Shown here piece by piece: positions 23,253 through 34,142 of a stretch of DNA of 64,000 bases. Within the stretch, counting starts at the first letter, position 1. The number at the start of each line of letters is the position of its first letter. Location of the stretch: contig JAMXBB010000004.1 of assembly GCA_024138015.1 (NCBI GenBank), positions 11,570,242 through 11,634,241 of the forward strand, given 5' to 3'. A program made the position numbers and the translations under genes. The notes below the pieces were generated by a model. That model ran no database searches. It was not told the origin of the DNA and saw nothing but the letters and a program-made list of their open reading frames with translations. The DNA comes from Lumnitzera littorea (Eukaryota; Streptophyta; Magnoliopsida; Myrtales; Combretaceae).

Positions 23253-24308
23253 TCACTATAAAAACTTTTACCTTGCTTATCAAAAATACCCAAAGAAATC
23301 AAATTCTTGTGTAGATTAGGGACACAACAAGCACTAAATGTTCCAACCATCCTGTCATACATCTTAATCAACACAGAACCATTGCCCTTGACATTAAGCT
23401 CCTTATCATCAATTACATTTACACTATCATTCCATTCCTTGAATGAAGTGAGCAAATCCTTTAGAAAAGAGTCATGTGATAAGATGCACCAGTGTCTGAC
23501 CCACGTTTTTGTAAAACCCAAAGTATTAACCATCAAAACATTACTGCCTTCATGTTTATCAGAACTCTCCTATACTACTGTTGCGCTTACTTTATCATTT
23601 GATTCCTTTGTTTTCATTTCCCTTCTCTTATTATAGGTTGTGCCTCCTAATATACCCCGTTTCTTTACAATGCTAACATTAAGGTTCTTTAGACCTTGAT
23701 TTTAAGCATGACCTACTCTTTCTCCTACCATCCCTCTCTTTATCCTTGACCTTAGTAAAACAAGACTTAAATGTGGTCCTTCTCCATTAGAGCCAAAGAC
23801 CATTCTCTTCAATTTCTTAGATCGCATAATATCTTTCACATCACTAAAGAGATAATCTCTCTTCCATGCAACATAGTCCAAACAAAATTCTCATATGAAT
23901 TTAGCAAGGAACACATAAGAGATCGCGTAATACTCATCATCAAGAACCCCAACACCTTATGAGTTTAGGATGAGTTAATTAAAGTTATCAACATAATCTT
24001 TTACTACTGTATAAATGCTACTTCTCATATAAACAACTTGTTAAGGATTTCTTCTAATACTTACACTTGCACCTTTTCCATACTAATGCATCAGTTGTTT
24101 TCTCAACCACCTCTCTTAAGATTTCATCAATTAAACCTAATAAAATGGCATTGTGCACCTTTACTAAGATCTCAGCCTTCTCCTCCTCCTTTAAACTCTC
24201 AAGCAATTTTTCTTCTCCTTCTAATTTTGTCACACACCCCAACTGAACTAAAATGGCCCTCATCTTCAAATTCCACAAAGTGAAATCATTCGATCCATTG
24301 AATTTCAT
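23073..24308 (-). pseudogene. Copia gag, zinc knuckle, protease and pre-integrase remnant
   Basis: Minus strand from an ATG at 24308. The gag N-terminus reads MKFNGSNDFTLWNLKMRAIL, with LEGEEKLLESLKEEEKAEIL and LREVVEKTTDALVW, the usual copia gag order. A decayed CCHC zinc knuckle lies near 23690 (a C-x-x-C then Tyr for His). A protease/pre-integrase part near 23530-23250 has LMVNTLGFTKTW-like, SVLIKMYDRMVGT and VPNLHKNLISLG. The conserved protease D-S/T-G is not readable. Frameshifts fall between the blocks. In a live element this makes the nucleocapsid and processing enzyme. It begins about 85 bp inside the PBS, as expected. Confidence 0.87.
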
Positions 24309-24391
24309 AATATCAAACTTTCAGGACAATATCTTTAATTAGTAAAGGAAACCCTAGATACCTAAATTTGAACTAGAAACCTGTTTAACCA

Positions 24392-24404
24392 GGCTTTGAT
24401 ACCA
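24392..24404 (-). promoter_or_regulatory. Primer-binding site of the copia element
   Basis: The minus strand reads TGGTATCAAAGCC, one mismatch from the usual plant initiator tRNA-Met site TGGTATCAGAGC. It lies 2 bp inside the 5' LTR. Confidence 0.85.
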
Positions 24405-24406
24405 AT

Positions 24407-25247
24407 TGTCCTGCGAACAATAGATATCTATCAAGAAATAAATTGTAAGAAAAATAAAGTGTTAAGGGGGTTCATGTGGGTAAACCAATGCAACCAATGC
24501 CATTGGTAGGAAGAGGGTTCTTATTCCTTAAGAATAATTGATATAATGTATTTTTGAAACCCTAAAACTATTTGTAACATAACCCATAACCCCCTACGTG
24601 TAACATTTGATTAGAACTCCTCCAATTGAAGTATTGTCTACTTTAGCATCAAATGCTACATGGCTTTATCCCTTAGTACAGCTGTTTCCCAAGAGGTTAC
24701 CTATCTCGAGAGTGCTACCCCTTGAGTGTGGGGTTCCAACGAATTCTAAGCCATTACACTAAAAAATGTCTTAATATTTAGAATTTCTTCACCTTCTACT
24801 TAAGAAGTATTACATTCTAGCCTTCTCATAAAACCAACGTCTTCGTCGATTATGTTACACAAGTCTAGAATCACCACTCAATAAGAACTCCACCTTTCCG
24901 ACTAATGAGTTGCTCTAATACCATTTTGTAACAACTTCATTGGACCTCTTCTCACTGGAGTATTATCCACTTTGATATCAAAGCTCATATGGTTTCGTTC
25001 CTTAATACAGCTATTTTCTAGGTCACCTATATTGAGTGTTTCTATTCAAACATGCTTAATTTTAGAGTTTTGATGCACTCGAAGTCATTACATTAAAAGA
25101 TATCTCAATTATTACAATTTTATCACATTCTATTTAAAAGTTATTACACCACAAACATCACAAAGAATTTTATTTTTGAACAAGCTCGCAAAAATATCGA
25201 GGTAAATTATAATTCAAGTTATGTCACAATAATCCAAAGCACTCAAT
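24407..25247 (-). mobile_element. 5' LTR of the copia element, split by a TRIM
   Basis: It starts TGTCCTGCGAACA and matches the 3' LTR through CATAACCCATAAC (about 24590). The match resumes at CAAAGAATTTTATTTTTGAA (about 25160) and runs to CACTCAATA at 25247. The 550 bp between are the TRIM element. Confidence 0.82.
24599..25148 (-). mobile_element. TRIM (terminal-repeat retrotransposon in miniature)
   Basis: Two direct terminal repeats, 24599-24814 and 24927-25148, both begin TGTAACA and end in ATTACA. They share CTCCTCC/CTCTTCTC, GTATTGTCTACTTTAGCATCAAA-like and TTACATTC blocks. The 112-bp interior ends next to the right repeat in CTCTAATACCA (24913-24923), whose complement TGGTATTAGAG is an initiator tRNA-Met primer site. 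There is no coding capacity. Flanks are CTACG and CCACA, a weak target-site duplication. Total 550 bp fits the TRIM class. Confidence 0.75.
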
Positions 25248-25439
25248 ACATAGTTATACAAAAGTACTTTTATTAAAATCTTAGGTCATAAACATGAAAA
25301 CGATGAAACCCAAAAGAAGATTCTGACATGACCCTCAATATCAGCCACTGTAGATCTTTACCTTCATTTTGAAACCTTAGGAATAGAACTCCTAAATAAG
25401 AGGGAAAAAAAAAGGACCTAGAGTTTATTGTTTAGGTGT

Positions 25440-26052
25440 TTTTTCACTTATGTATTTGATTTGAGGGTCTTTTAGGGTTACGTATCATGTTAGATTTTAA
25501 CAAAGCACTTGACAACAATATTTATGCGTTTGTAATTTTCTCGTAGTTTTGTTCATATACCATTATGTGGTAACTAAATTTACCAACTTGTTCGTCTACC
25601 TTTTATTGTTAGGCGATAAAAGCTACCCAGGACATAGTTATAGATATCTTACCTGAAATAAAGCATAAAAGGAAGGCAAAGACCTTTCATGTGATGAGCT
25701 TCACTATACGGAATAGAGAAATTTTCGTACAAAAATTTGTCGGCATTCTGATATTAAGTATTCAATTAATCTTTGTACTGATGTATTTGCTTCCTTTGTC
25801 TCTAGAAAAGCCAATCTTGTAGTTGATTGGTAGCCAAATTTACTAGACCGTGAGTCTTTGTGATTGGTAGTATAATCCCCCTTCGCTCTCCTTAGACTAC
25901 TTTGAGTCTAATTTATCTTCTTGTTCTTGAGAGGCTTGTAGTATCATTGATGATGGTTAATTAATGAAACTCTTGGTTGTGTTGGTTAAAAAAAAAAAAG
26001 AAAGAAAGAAAGAAAGAAAAAAGAAGAAGAAGAAGAAGAAGAAAAAGAAAAA
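25440..26052 (+). mobile_element. Possible LINE or retroposed 3' end with A-rich tail
   Basis: A stretch without repeats ends TTAATGAAACTCTTGGTTGT, then an A-rich tail of A(12) running into GAAA and GAA repeats (25988-26052). The 3' UTR-like sequence plus tail is what plant LINE copies and retroposed transcripts look like. I could not read a clear reverse transcriptase or RNase H, and target-site duplications were not found. Confidence 0.3.
25988..26052. repeat. A-rich microsatellite, (GAAA)n then (GAA)n
   Basis: A run of A, then about six GAAA units, then about six GAA units. Probably grown from a poly(A) tail. Confidence 0.9.
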
Positions 26053-27261
26053 CTTTGCTAACAAGTTTTGAGCCATGCAAATTGGTAGAATTTAATATCC
26101 GCTAGAGTGGGATCAAAGAGCTCTGGGAAGGAGTTAAGGTGAGGACAAATCTCAGATCTAAGTCATACTTGATAAATTTAATTATATATAAGGTTAATTA
26201 TGTCGGGTACTGTTAGAAATTGTCAAATTTATGGAATCACGTTGGATTTTCTAAAAATTCTATTTTTATGCTTTGAAAAAAAAATTATGTCTCAAATATT
26301 CTCCTCAAATGTAATATCAAATTGGTATCTTATATAAATATGTACGTTATTTTATTTTTTTAGGTGGACTAATCATCTGGTTTGGTATTTTTCTTAACTA
26401 GTTGGGCATTTCAGTACTTAGTACAAATTAAATCACATGATGAATTGGTCATAAGAAATAACTATAATTGCATAATAATACAAAATATTGACTTGGTTTT
26501 GCCTTCCTTAAGAACTTTCGAGCTTTCAACATATTTTCATGGGTATAAGGGTGATATTCTAGAAGTCTGTAATATTATGCAATTTCTATAGTAATTTACC
26601 CTACTTATTATCGATATTTTTTAGATGAGTAAAGATTACCGTGTGTATATGGATAAAAAAATTTATTGGATATTACACGTGATATGAATTTACACATTAT
26701 AGATAAATACCAATAACATTTGGGAAAATTGCAAAAAAGTCCCTCTAAACTCTCAAATGTAATAACCCTCCAAAAAAATGATAAATTTGCAAAACAAAGG
26801 ATATTTTCATTTTTAATTAAAAAAATCATGCAATGATCAAAGTTCATAAAATCTTAAAGTACAATTTGATAAGTTTAGAACTTATTTCAATACTAAAATC
26901 AAAGTTTACAGGAGTCATTTACAATCTATAATAATTATTAGCTAAATTATCAAAGTTTAAAGGAGAAATTTGTAATATTTGAAAATTTAAGAATAAATTC
27001 TCATCTAAGTCAAAGTCTAAGGAGATTGTTTGCATTTTCTCCATAAATTTTTTATACAAATAACTAAATTTATCAAAATCTTGTTGATATATCTATCATG
27101 TATACATAACATCTGAAATATAATACTATAAATCTATTCTCATCCAGACGAGCTGGCATGGCCTAGATGGGTGACAGATATGGGAGCAATTTTCCATAAT
27201 TTATAACTAAAACATACTTAGCATCAAATATCTACGTATAAGAGATATTCAACCCATGTAG
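26053..27261. other. Spacer without recognised gene
   Basis: AT-rich. 26730-27040 has short inverted and repeated phrases (AAACTCTCAAATGTAATA, TCAAAGTTTAAAGGAG) that may be a decayed MITE. No coding signal. Confidence 0.4.
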
Positions 27262-27450
27262 GGTAGGACAAATCCTACTATCGACAATTCTATTGGATCC
27301 CTCCTACAGCTTGCTCTATTGCATCTAAGACATTGCAAAGCTTTGAAGACTCTTCCGGGGAGGTTGTCTAAGTTAGAAAAGTCTCTCCAGATTCTTGACA
27401 TCTCAAGCCGTTGCAACTTGTATACACCCCTACTAAAGAATTGCATATAG
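27262..27450 (+). pseudogene. Leucine-rich repeat fragment of NBS-LRR resistance gene
   Basis: An open stretch of 62 codons reads IGSLLQLALLHLRHCKALKT, LPGRLSKLEKSLQILDIS and SRCNLYTPL. This is the plant-specific LRR rhythm (LxxLxxLxLxxCxxLxxLPxxIxxLxxLxxLDISxC) of TIR-NBS-LRR and CNL proteins, covering about two and a half repeats. It is bounded by stops at 27259 and 27448. In intact receptors this domain senses effectors or the guarded host protein. It lies 9 kb upstream of the TIR exon remnant on the same strand, so it is either the tail of an older neighbouring resistance gene or a shuffled piece of the same one. No NB-ARC motif (GxGGxGKT, GLPL, MHD) was seen between them. Confidence 0.7.
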
Positions 27451-27785
27451 AATGACTTGAGAAGTTCCATATTAAAGGAAACGGTTTTCATCAAAAGTAG
27501 AAGCAAAAGCGACAGATAATACAGCAAATGAAAGTGAAGGGAAAATAGCTCAATATCAATGGCATTGAAATAGAGAAGATTAAGGAAAGAAAAGAAGTAA
27601 TCTCTTATCGACATGGTTCAGAGGTTAATCCTACATCACAGAAAGTGAAACTTGCTATTGACTTTCGTCTGGCTTGATATTCGCAAAAATTATGTGCAAA
27701 ACTTCCCCATAACTCTCATCTTTGAATGCAGAGCAAACATTCATTTCTTCTTGAAGGAATATAAAATAAATTTAAAAAAAAAAAA

Positions 27786-27872
27786 ACACACACACACACA
27801 CACAGATCCACATTTATTTATTGTGTAAAAGGCTTTTTTCCTTTATTTATTTATTTATTTTTTTTTTTTTTT
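27786..27872. repeat. Microsatellites: (CA)n and (TTTA)n/poly-T
   Basis: CACACACA (27786-27804) follows an A run, then TTTA units and a T-run at 27840-27872. Confidence 0.9.
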
Positions 27873-28354
27873 TGGGTTGTTTGTCTAGAATTGCCATTTG
27901 CAGACCCATCGATATTTCGGCCGGCAAAACAATGTCCTCCTTCCTAATTTGGCGCGATCGTCGTGTCTAATAATAGTGCCTTAAACGACTTGATCCCCAA
28001 GAGGGAGGTGGCTTGAGCAAATTATGATTGACAAATGACAGAGAGATCCTTTGATGGCTTTATTGGTATAAAAACGAACAAGTTACACCAAAAATGGTTA
28101 GAAAATTACTATGTTTTATCCTTAATTTCTATTCTTATGTGTCTCATACCATTTCTTTCATCACATCACTAACTAAAAAACAGGTGTCAAAAATCTAAAT
28201 ATAGTATTCTATTTGATACCTGGACTTTATTTCCTTTTTCAATTAAGCACCTAAACTTTTTGAGTATTGATTTCAACACTCAATTAGAGTTTAACTTGCT
28301 AAAGTTATTACTTACTTAACAGTATTAGCTATCGTCAATTGACATGGCACTTTT

Positions 28355-28853
28355 TGTTACAACCAAGTAGTAGATGGTAATAGTTGTAAACAGAAAGTGG
28401 AGGGAAATAACAATATTGTTAAATTCATTAGTAATTATGTAATAAGTGTTCAAATTTTGTACATCACAAGACCATAAAAGGAAATGAAAAAGAACATAGA
28501 GGCATGAAAATTTCTCTAGGAAAAATAACAAATATGTACTAGCAAGGCTCACTCAAAGTAGCCAACTTCTTTTACCATAATCAACCTTATGAAACTTTTC
28601 CATATTTTTTATCATCAACCAAAGTACCTCGCACAACAACAAATCAAATGTTAGTAATCTATGTTTCATCATATTAGCATCTAAAATTACAAAGTAAATA
28701 CGAAGGAAGAAGAGAGAGAGTTATGGTTTGTGAGAACCTTCAAGAGTCAAAGAGTAAAAGAGATTGAAAGGAGATTCAAAGAACAACCCTACTGGTCATA
28801 TTAGGTTTAGTGAATATTGGGTTAGGCTTATATTTGATAAAAGAAGTCCAACA
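28355..28853 (+). mobile_element. 5' LTR of element H
   Basis: It begins TGTTACAACCAAG and ends GTCCAACA. It matches the right LTR throughout with modest divergence (shared GTAGATGGTAATAGT-like, AACAATATTGTTAAATTCAT and GAAGAAGAGAGAGAGTTA). Confidence 0.92.
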
Positions 28854-28876
28854 TTTGGTGCTCTTGTTATTGTTTC

Positions 28877-30440
28877 ATCAATGGCAAGAGGATCAAGAAA
28901 CAGCACGCAATCAACATATACGGATCCATTACAAACATTAGTCACTTCATTAGGAGAAACAATGAAAGTAATGTAAATACAAGTAGAAATAATAAAAACT
29001 ATGCATACCTAGATGCAAGAATCAATGAAGGAAACAATACAAGTTCAAGAATCTATTCAGAATATTAATAATGCCATAACTATACTTCAAGATAAGATTA
29101 ATGGCAATCATAAGAATCAAAACCATATTTGATCATCTCAACAACCTGAACAAGTTCACATACATGGTGACTCTAATGGTTCATCATCTTCCAATAATGT
29201 GGCCGACAAATTGTTAAAAGTATCAAATTAGAGATTCCAAAATTCTATGGTGATGATCCATAATGATGAATTTTTAAACTAAAAAATTTTTCAATTTCAA
29301 TCACATACCTATGGATTAATGTCTCACAATTACATCTTTTGCTTTAGAAGGTCCAAGTCTTCAATGGTATCAATGGATGGACATAAACAACCAGATCAAC
29401 ACTTGGCCTCAATTCTTGACAAATCTAGAAAAAAGATTTGTACCATCTGAGTATGAGGATGTTTAAGATATGCTTATGAAAAGTGGTCAAATGAAATCAA
29501 TCTAAGAATATGAAACAGAATTCAAGGCACTATTTAATAGAGTGATACGACTTTCTAAAAACTTTCTTATAAGTTACTTTGTTTTGAGATCAAAGAAAGA
29601 CATTAAAAGGAAAATTCAAATAGCATAGCCTCCTATACTAGTACATACTAAATGGTTGGCAAAAATGTAAGAAGCAAAATTTTCCGATCATTCTATTCCC
29701 TCACAATTATTCAATCATTCTCATACATCTTCATACATAACCCTTCAATTTTCAAAAACATCAACCCATTCATCATCATAACACCAATACAACCAGTCCA
29801 TCTAAGACACAAAAACAACATTGCCAATAAGAAAATAAACACCAAAAGAGATACTAACAAGGCACAAACAGGGATTATGCTATAACTGTAATGAGAAATT
29901 TAATAGAAATCACAAATGTAAAGCTAAGTTTCTATTACTTCAATGTGATGACCAAGATGATGAAATTAATATATCACATAAGCCTATCCCATACACTTCA
30001 GAAGAGCATGCTTATGATAAATCAGGTAAAATTAGCTACTATGTGTTAACAAGAGATGGGGTGCCTCAAACACTGAGATTTGAAGCCATTATCAAAAATC
30101 ATAAAGATTTTGTTCTACTGGACTCAAGCAATACTTACAACTTTGTAAAAAGTAACATATTCAAGATTTAGGCCTACAATTCCAAATTTCATGTAATAGT
30201 TGGGAATGAACAATGTTTGACATGTGAAGGCTAAGTTACCATACTAGTCTTCATTCAAGGAATCACATATCAACCGTTGTTTTATGTTTTACTTATTCAA
30301 GGATATGATCTTGTATTAGGGGAGCAATAGTTACAAACCTTGGCATTATTACTAATGATTGTAGTCAATTAATAATGCAGTTCACATTTAAGGGGCAACC
30401 AGTTACATAGAAGGGACAATAAGGATCTAAAAGGTAGCCT
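28877..30440 (+). pseudogene. Gypsy gag-protease remnant (element H)
   Basis: Starts MARGSRNSTQSTYTDPLQ. The retrotransposon gag core follows at 29230-29640, readable by changing frame: EIPKFYGDD, LEGPSLQWYQWMDINNQ, TWPQFLTNLEKRFVPSEYED, FNRVIRLSKNF. A zinc knuckle CYNCNEKFNRNHKC lies near 29880-29920. An aspartic-protease domain follows at 30060-30400 (LRFEAIIKNHKDFVLLD, FHVIVGNEQCLTCEG, GYDLVLGEQ). The catalytic triplet reads DSS instead of DSG, which should abolish activity. Frameshifts and stops are frequent in gag. After about 30440 the sequence leads to a short integrase-tail-like piece (NIKDKVVLGKG) and the polypurine tract. Confidence 0.87.
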
Positions 30441-30705
30441 ACTTTCAGTTAGATGAGAAAATCATTTCACTTAGTAGCTTCGAGGGTTTCAACCTATATT
30501 TCACAACTTACTATCAACACATCAAGGATGCAAGTAGCCAGCTAATCAATTTTTCCCCTTCATCATTGCTCATCAATACTACCTATTTTTATTCTCGAGA
30601 CTTTTATCATATTACCAATTAGTCCAGATTATCAACAGTAGTATGAAGATCGCAACCATGCCTCTTACAACATTAAGGACAAGGTTGTTTTAGGGAAGGG
30701 CAAAT

Positions 30706-31197
30706 TGTTGCAATCAAATAGTAGATAGTAATAGTCGTAAACAAAAAATGGAGAGAAATAACAATACTGTTAAATTCATTAGTAATTAGGGAAAAAGCAT
30801 TCAGTTTGAACATCACAAGACTATAAAAGGAAAAAGGAAATGAAAAATAAGATAAAGGCATCAAGATTTCTCAAGGAAAAATTACATATCATTAGGAGCA
30901 AGCCTCACTCAAAGCAGCCAACTTCTTTTGCCATTCTCGATCTTCTAAAACTTTTCTATCATCAACCAAAGTAACTCGCACAACAACATATCAAGTGTTA
31001 GTAATTTGTGTTTCATCATATTAACATTTGAAATTATGGAGTAAACATGAGGGAAGAAGAGAGAGAGTTAGGGTATGAGAGAACCTTAGAGAGGCAAAGA
31101 GTATGAGAGACTGAAAAGAGATTCAAAGAACAACTCCAATAGTCATATTAGGTTTAGTGAATATCATGCTAAGCTTATATTTGATAAAAGTTCAGCA
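30706..31197 (+). mobile_element. 3' LTR of element H
   Basis: It begins TGTTGCAATCAAA and ends AGTTCAGCA, directly followed by the CTTTT target-site duplication. Confidence 0.92.
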
Positions 31198-32483
31198 CTT
31201 TTCCACAACAATACACAAAAAGTATCCTTCCTTTTTAAAATAGTCAATATTTACTAAACAATAGTCTAATCGAATTTTCAAATAATTTATAGAATCAAGC
31301 CCAATTTTTTAAAAAAAAAATATGGTGGATTCAAGTTTTCAAGTAGTTTCTAAAGTCAAGCTCAACATTATAAATTTTAACTCGATTAGTTTGCGAGCCT
31401 TATGGACCTTAGCACAAGCATAAATATTAGTCGAATTCAAGTCAATAATATTGTTTTAATTAAGACAGTAAATATCTTTATAGATAATCAAGTATAAAGA
31501 GTTTAATTAAATCATGCACAAATTTATTCAATATCACTTGAAGTTGAGTATAGAACAGAATTCTAAAATCAATCAAAGTTGAATTAAACTCAAATTTTGA
31601 ATATTCACATTAAGCTTAAATTAGAACTTAGTAATATATTATTTTAACTCAACTCATTAATAACTTTATGCGCTAATATTGTACCTTTTTCCATGTGCAA
31701 ATAATTTAACTGCAAATTGCACATACTTAACTATTTTGAGATTTTAGCGTTCGTTTGGATGTACGTGTACATTTTCCATAGCTATGGAAAGAAAAGTTTG
31801 CATTTTGAAATTCAGATCGCTATGAAATCATATCGGGATATATGCCAATCATTCTAATAATTTAAAAAAAAAAATAAAAATGATTATGTTATAAAGGACA
31901 AATAATTATTAATTCTTACCGTACATGAACAGGGTACTTAATATGTGATTTTCGCATTGACACAGCCTCTATGAAAAATGCAAGTTAGGTAGCATTAATA
32001 CGAATAATTGCTTGGATATCAAGACAATTCTGTCTTAATAAGTGAAGGAACAATTTATTTAAGCATTGATAATTAATGTTAACTCGATGAGTAAATAAAT
32101 GCCAAAAGATTGCTTCTCAAAAGACAAATAGGAATCAGTCCGAATAGTTAAGAAAATTCAAACGGCATGAATTTGCCATTTATTGGAGAAAGTCAAAATG
32201 ACTGGATATATACGGTATAGAAACTTCCAGGGTACGTCTCTTTAGCTTTATACAAGCAGGAAAATGCATAGTGTTACCGAGGCATGAAATTTAGAGGATA
32301 ATGTAAGCCAACAACATATTTTTAGACAAGAGAAGAAGAATTGGTCTTAACAACGTGTTGTGTTGATAATGAATATTTTATGTAATATAATTGATTAAAG
32401 GGACAATATTGCATTTGTGTCATTTTTTGATCAAACCTAAATTTTTCAAGTGTTATTCCAATACTTAGTTAAACTTGCTAAAG

Positions 32484-33580
32484 TTTTTTTGGAAAAATTA
32501 CAAATTTAGGATTCAACCGTTTGCATTTTTTCTATTTAAATTCTAAATATTTCAGAATTTCTATTTAAATTCTTTACGTTTGCAAATAATGTTAAATAAA
32601 TACTTTCATTCCACGTGACACATTTTGATTGGTCCATGTTTTTTATTAAATAAATATTATAATAAAATATTTCAAAAACAAATAAAATAATAAAATTTTA
32701 AAATTTTCAGAAAAATTCTAAGAAAAAGAGGAAAAAAATTTAAAAAAGAAAAAACATATATACATATATAATAATACATATATAAACATATACTTTTATT
32801 AAATTACAATAAAATTAAAATATCAAAATATAAAAAAATGAAAAAAAAAATTCCAATCACCTCAAGGTCAAGAGGTGACTAGAAAAGCTACCAAGTGATA
32901 GTAGGTTACTACTCACTAAAAAAAATGGAGGTGACCGCCCACCAACCTAAGGGGTTCCATGATTCAATTGAGTTTCAGCCTCATTTGCCTTTCTTATTTA
33001 ATTTTATTTTTTTTGCCTTAGGTAGGCACCTACTGAACTAAGGGTCACACAGCCCTCCCTAACTAGTGAGCACTACCCAAGACCAACTATAGGTCACATG
33101 GCCTACTTTTTTTAGTCAGTCATAACTCATTACAAATTCATGGCTTTTTCAGCCACCTCAAAGTTAATGGGTAACTAATATCTTTTTTTTTTTTTTCTTT
33201 TTCTCAATTTTTTTATTGTAATTTTAATAAAAGTATATGTTTATATATTTATTGTTATATATATGTTTATTATTTTCTTTTCTTTTCTTTTCTTTTACAA
33301 TTTTTCCTCTATTTTGGAATCTTTCTATTTTTTTATTTTTTATTAATTTATTTATTTTTAAGATATTCTATTATAATATTTATTTAATAAAAAAATTGCA
33401 CTAAGCAAAATCTATCATACAGCGCAAATAAATGAAAAAGTTAACGATGTTAACGGAAGTTTTTGTTTGATATTGCTTACAAACGTAGAGGATTTAAATT
33501 GAAATTCTAAAACGTTTAGGATTCAAGTAGACAAGGTGCAAAAAGTTGAATTCTAAATTTATAATTTGTCCAAAAAAAAA
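32484..33580. mobile_element. 1.1-kb foldback element (Mutator-like MITE?)
   Basis: Left arm GGAAAAATTACAAATTTAGG... pairs with the complement of the right end GGACAAATTATAAATTTAGA.... The arms continue for about 0.35-0.4 kb each (AATATTATAATA, GTATATGTTTATATA blocks in both), with a central spacer of roughly 0.3 kb. The sequence CTTGCTAAA occurs on both sides (32474-32482 and 33609-33617), which may be a 9-bp target-site duplication of the Mutator type. No coding capacity. Confidence 0.75.
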
Positions 33581-34142
33581 TTTTTTTTTTTAGGCTTAAA
33601 AGAGTAAGCTTGCTAAATTCGCTACCTCTCCTAATGATATTAATTACCGCCAATTGATGGGGGCATATTTTCCTAATCAATGCATGATACGTGTCTTCTA
33701 TTATATTATTAGAATAGTCTATATTTAGCCGACAATAATCAAGTCAAGTTCAATTAGTTTTTTAGCTCATTAATTTGCAAACCTAATTTTGAACATAGCT
33801 TGAGTTTTAATATTACTCGAGTTTGAGTCAAATTCTAGTATTACTATGATTTTATTTACAGCAAGAGATGCATTCTTAGATAATTAAGTTTACACGAGTT
33901 TAATTGAGTCGTGTTCGAATTTTTTCAAATTCACTTTGAGTTAAGTATGAACAAAATTCTAAACTTGATCAAAGAATTTTTACAAAGCTCAAATTTTTAA
34001 AATTGGAGCTAACCTTACAATTGAACACAGTGATATATCATTTTGATTCAACTCATTTACAATCCTATTTGTAAATATCCCTTTTTCACATACAAATAAT
34101 TAAGTGCAAATGGCAAATAGTTGACAATTTTAGGGTTTTAGC

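Larger units (their letters stand above)
12882..25247 (-). mobile_element. Ty1/copia element with nested insertions
   Basis: Minus-strand element: 3' LTR at 12882-13196, polypurine tract, RNase H/RT/integrase remnants (13197-15945), LTR C (15946-19432), pre-integrase remnant, plastid DNA (19614-22850), gag remnants (23073-24308), PBS and 5' LTR (24407-25247). Both LTRs share TGTC(A/C)TG(T/C)GAA, ATTGTAAGAAAAATAA and TTTGTAACATAACCCATAAC. Candidate target-site duplication is CATTG (12877) and CATAG (25248), 4 of 5. After removing the insertions the element is about 4.9 kb, the usual size for a plant copia. Confidence 0.88.
28355..31197 (+). mobile_element. Gypsy element H, internally deleted, with perfect TSD
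   Basis: Two ~495-bp LTRs (28355-28853, 30706-31197) flank 1.85 kb. A perfect 5-bp target-site duplication CTTTT lies at 28350-28354 and 31198-31202. The left LTR is followed by TTTGGTGCTCTTG, resembling the primer site of some plant gypsy elements. The right LTR is preceded by the polypurine stretch AGGGAAGGGCAAA. The interior codes gag, zinc knuckle and protease, then jumps to the integrase C-terminal end; reverse transcriptase, RNase H and most integrase are missing. Confidence 0.92.
28220..32395. repeat. Upstream-region duplication, copy D1
   Basis: Homologous to 32396-36390 once insertions are removed. Shared blocks: TTAACTTGCTAAAG, CGCCAATTGA/CGTCAATTGA, GAGTTTAATT, a GGGTACTTAATATG block, ATTAATATCGATGAGTAAATAAATG-like, GACAAAAGATTGCTTCT, and CTTCCAGG-TACGTCTCTTTAGC followed by TTTATACAAGCAGGAAA. 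D1 is interrupted by gypsy element H (28355-31197). It ends near GTGTTGATAATG without a TIR exon after it. Confidence 0.75.

Noticed and set aside
25440..25987. Confident LINE with RNase H
   Set aside because: Only the A-rich tail supports it; no RT or RNase H motifs could be read.
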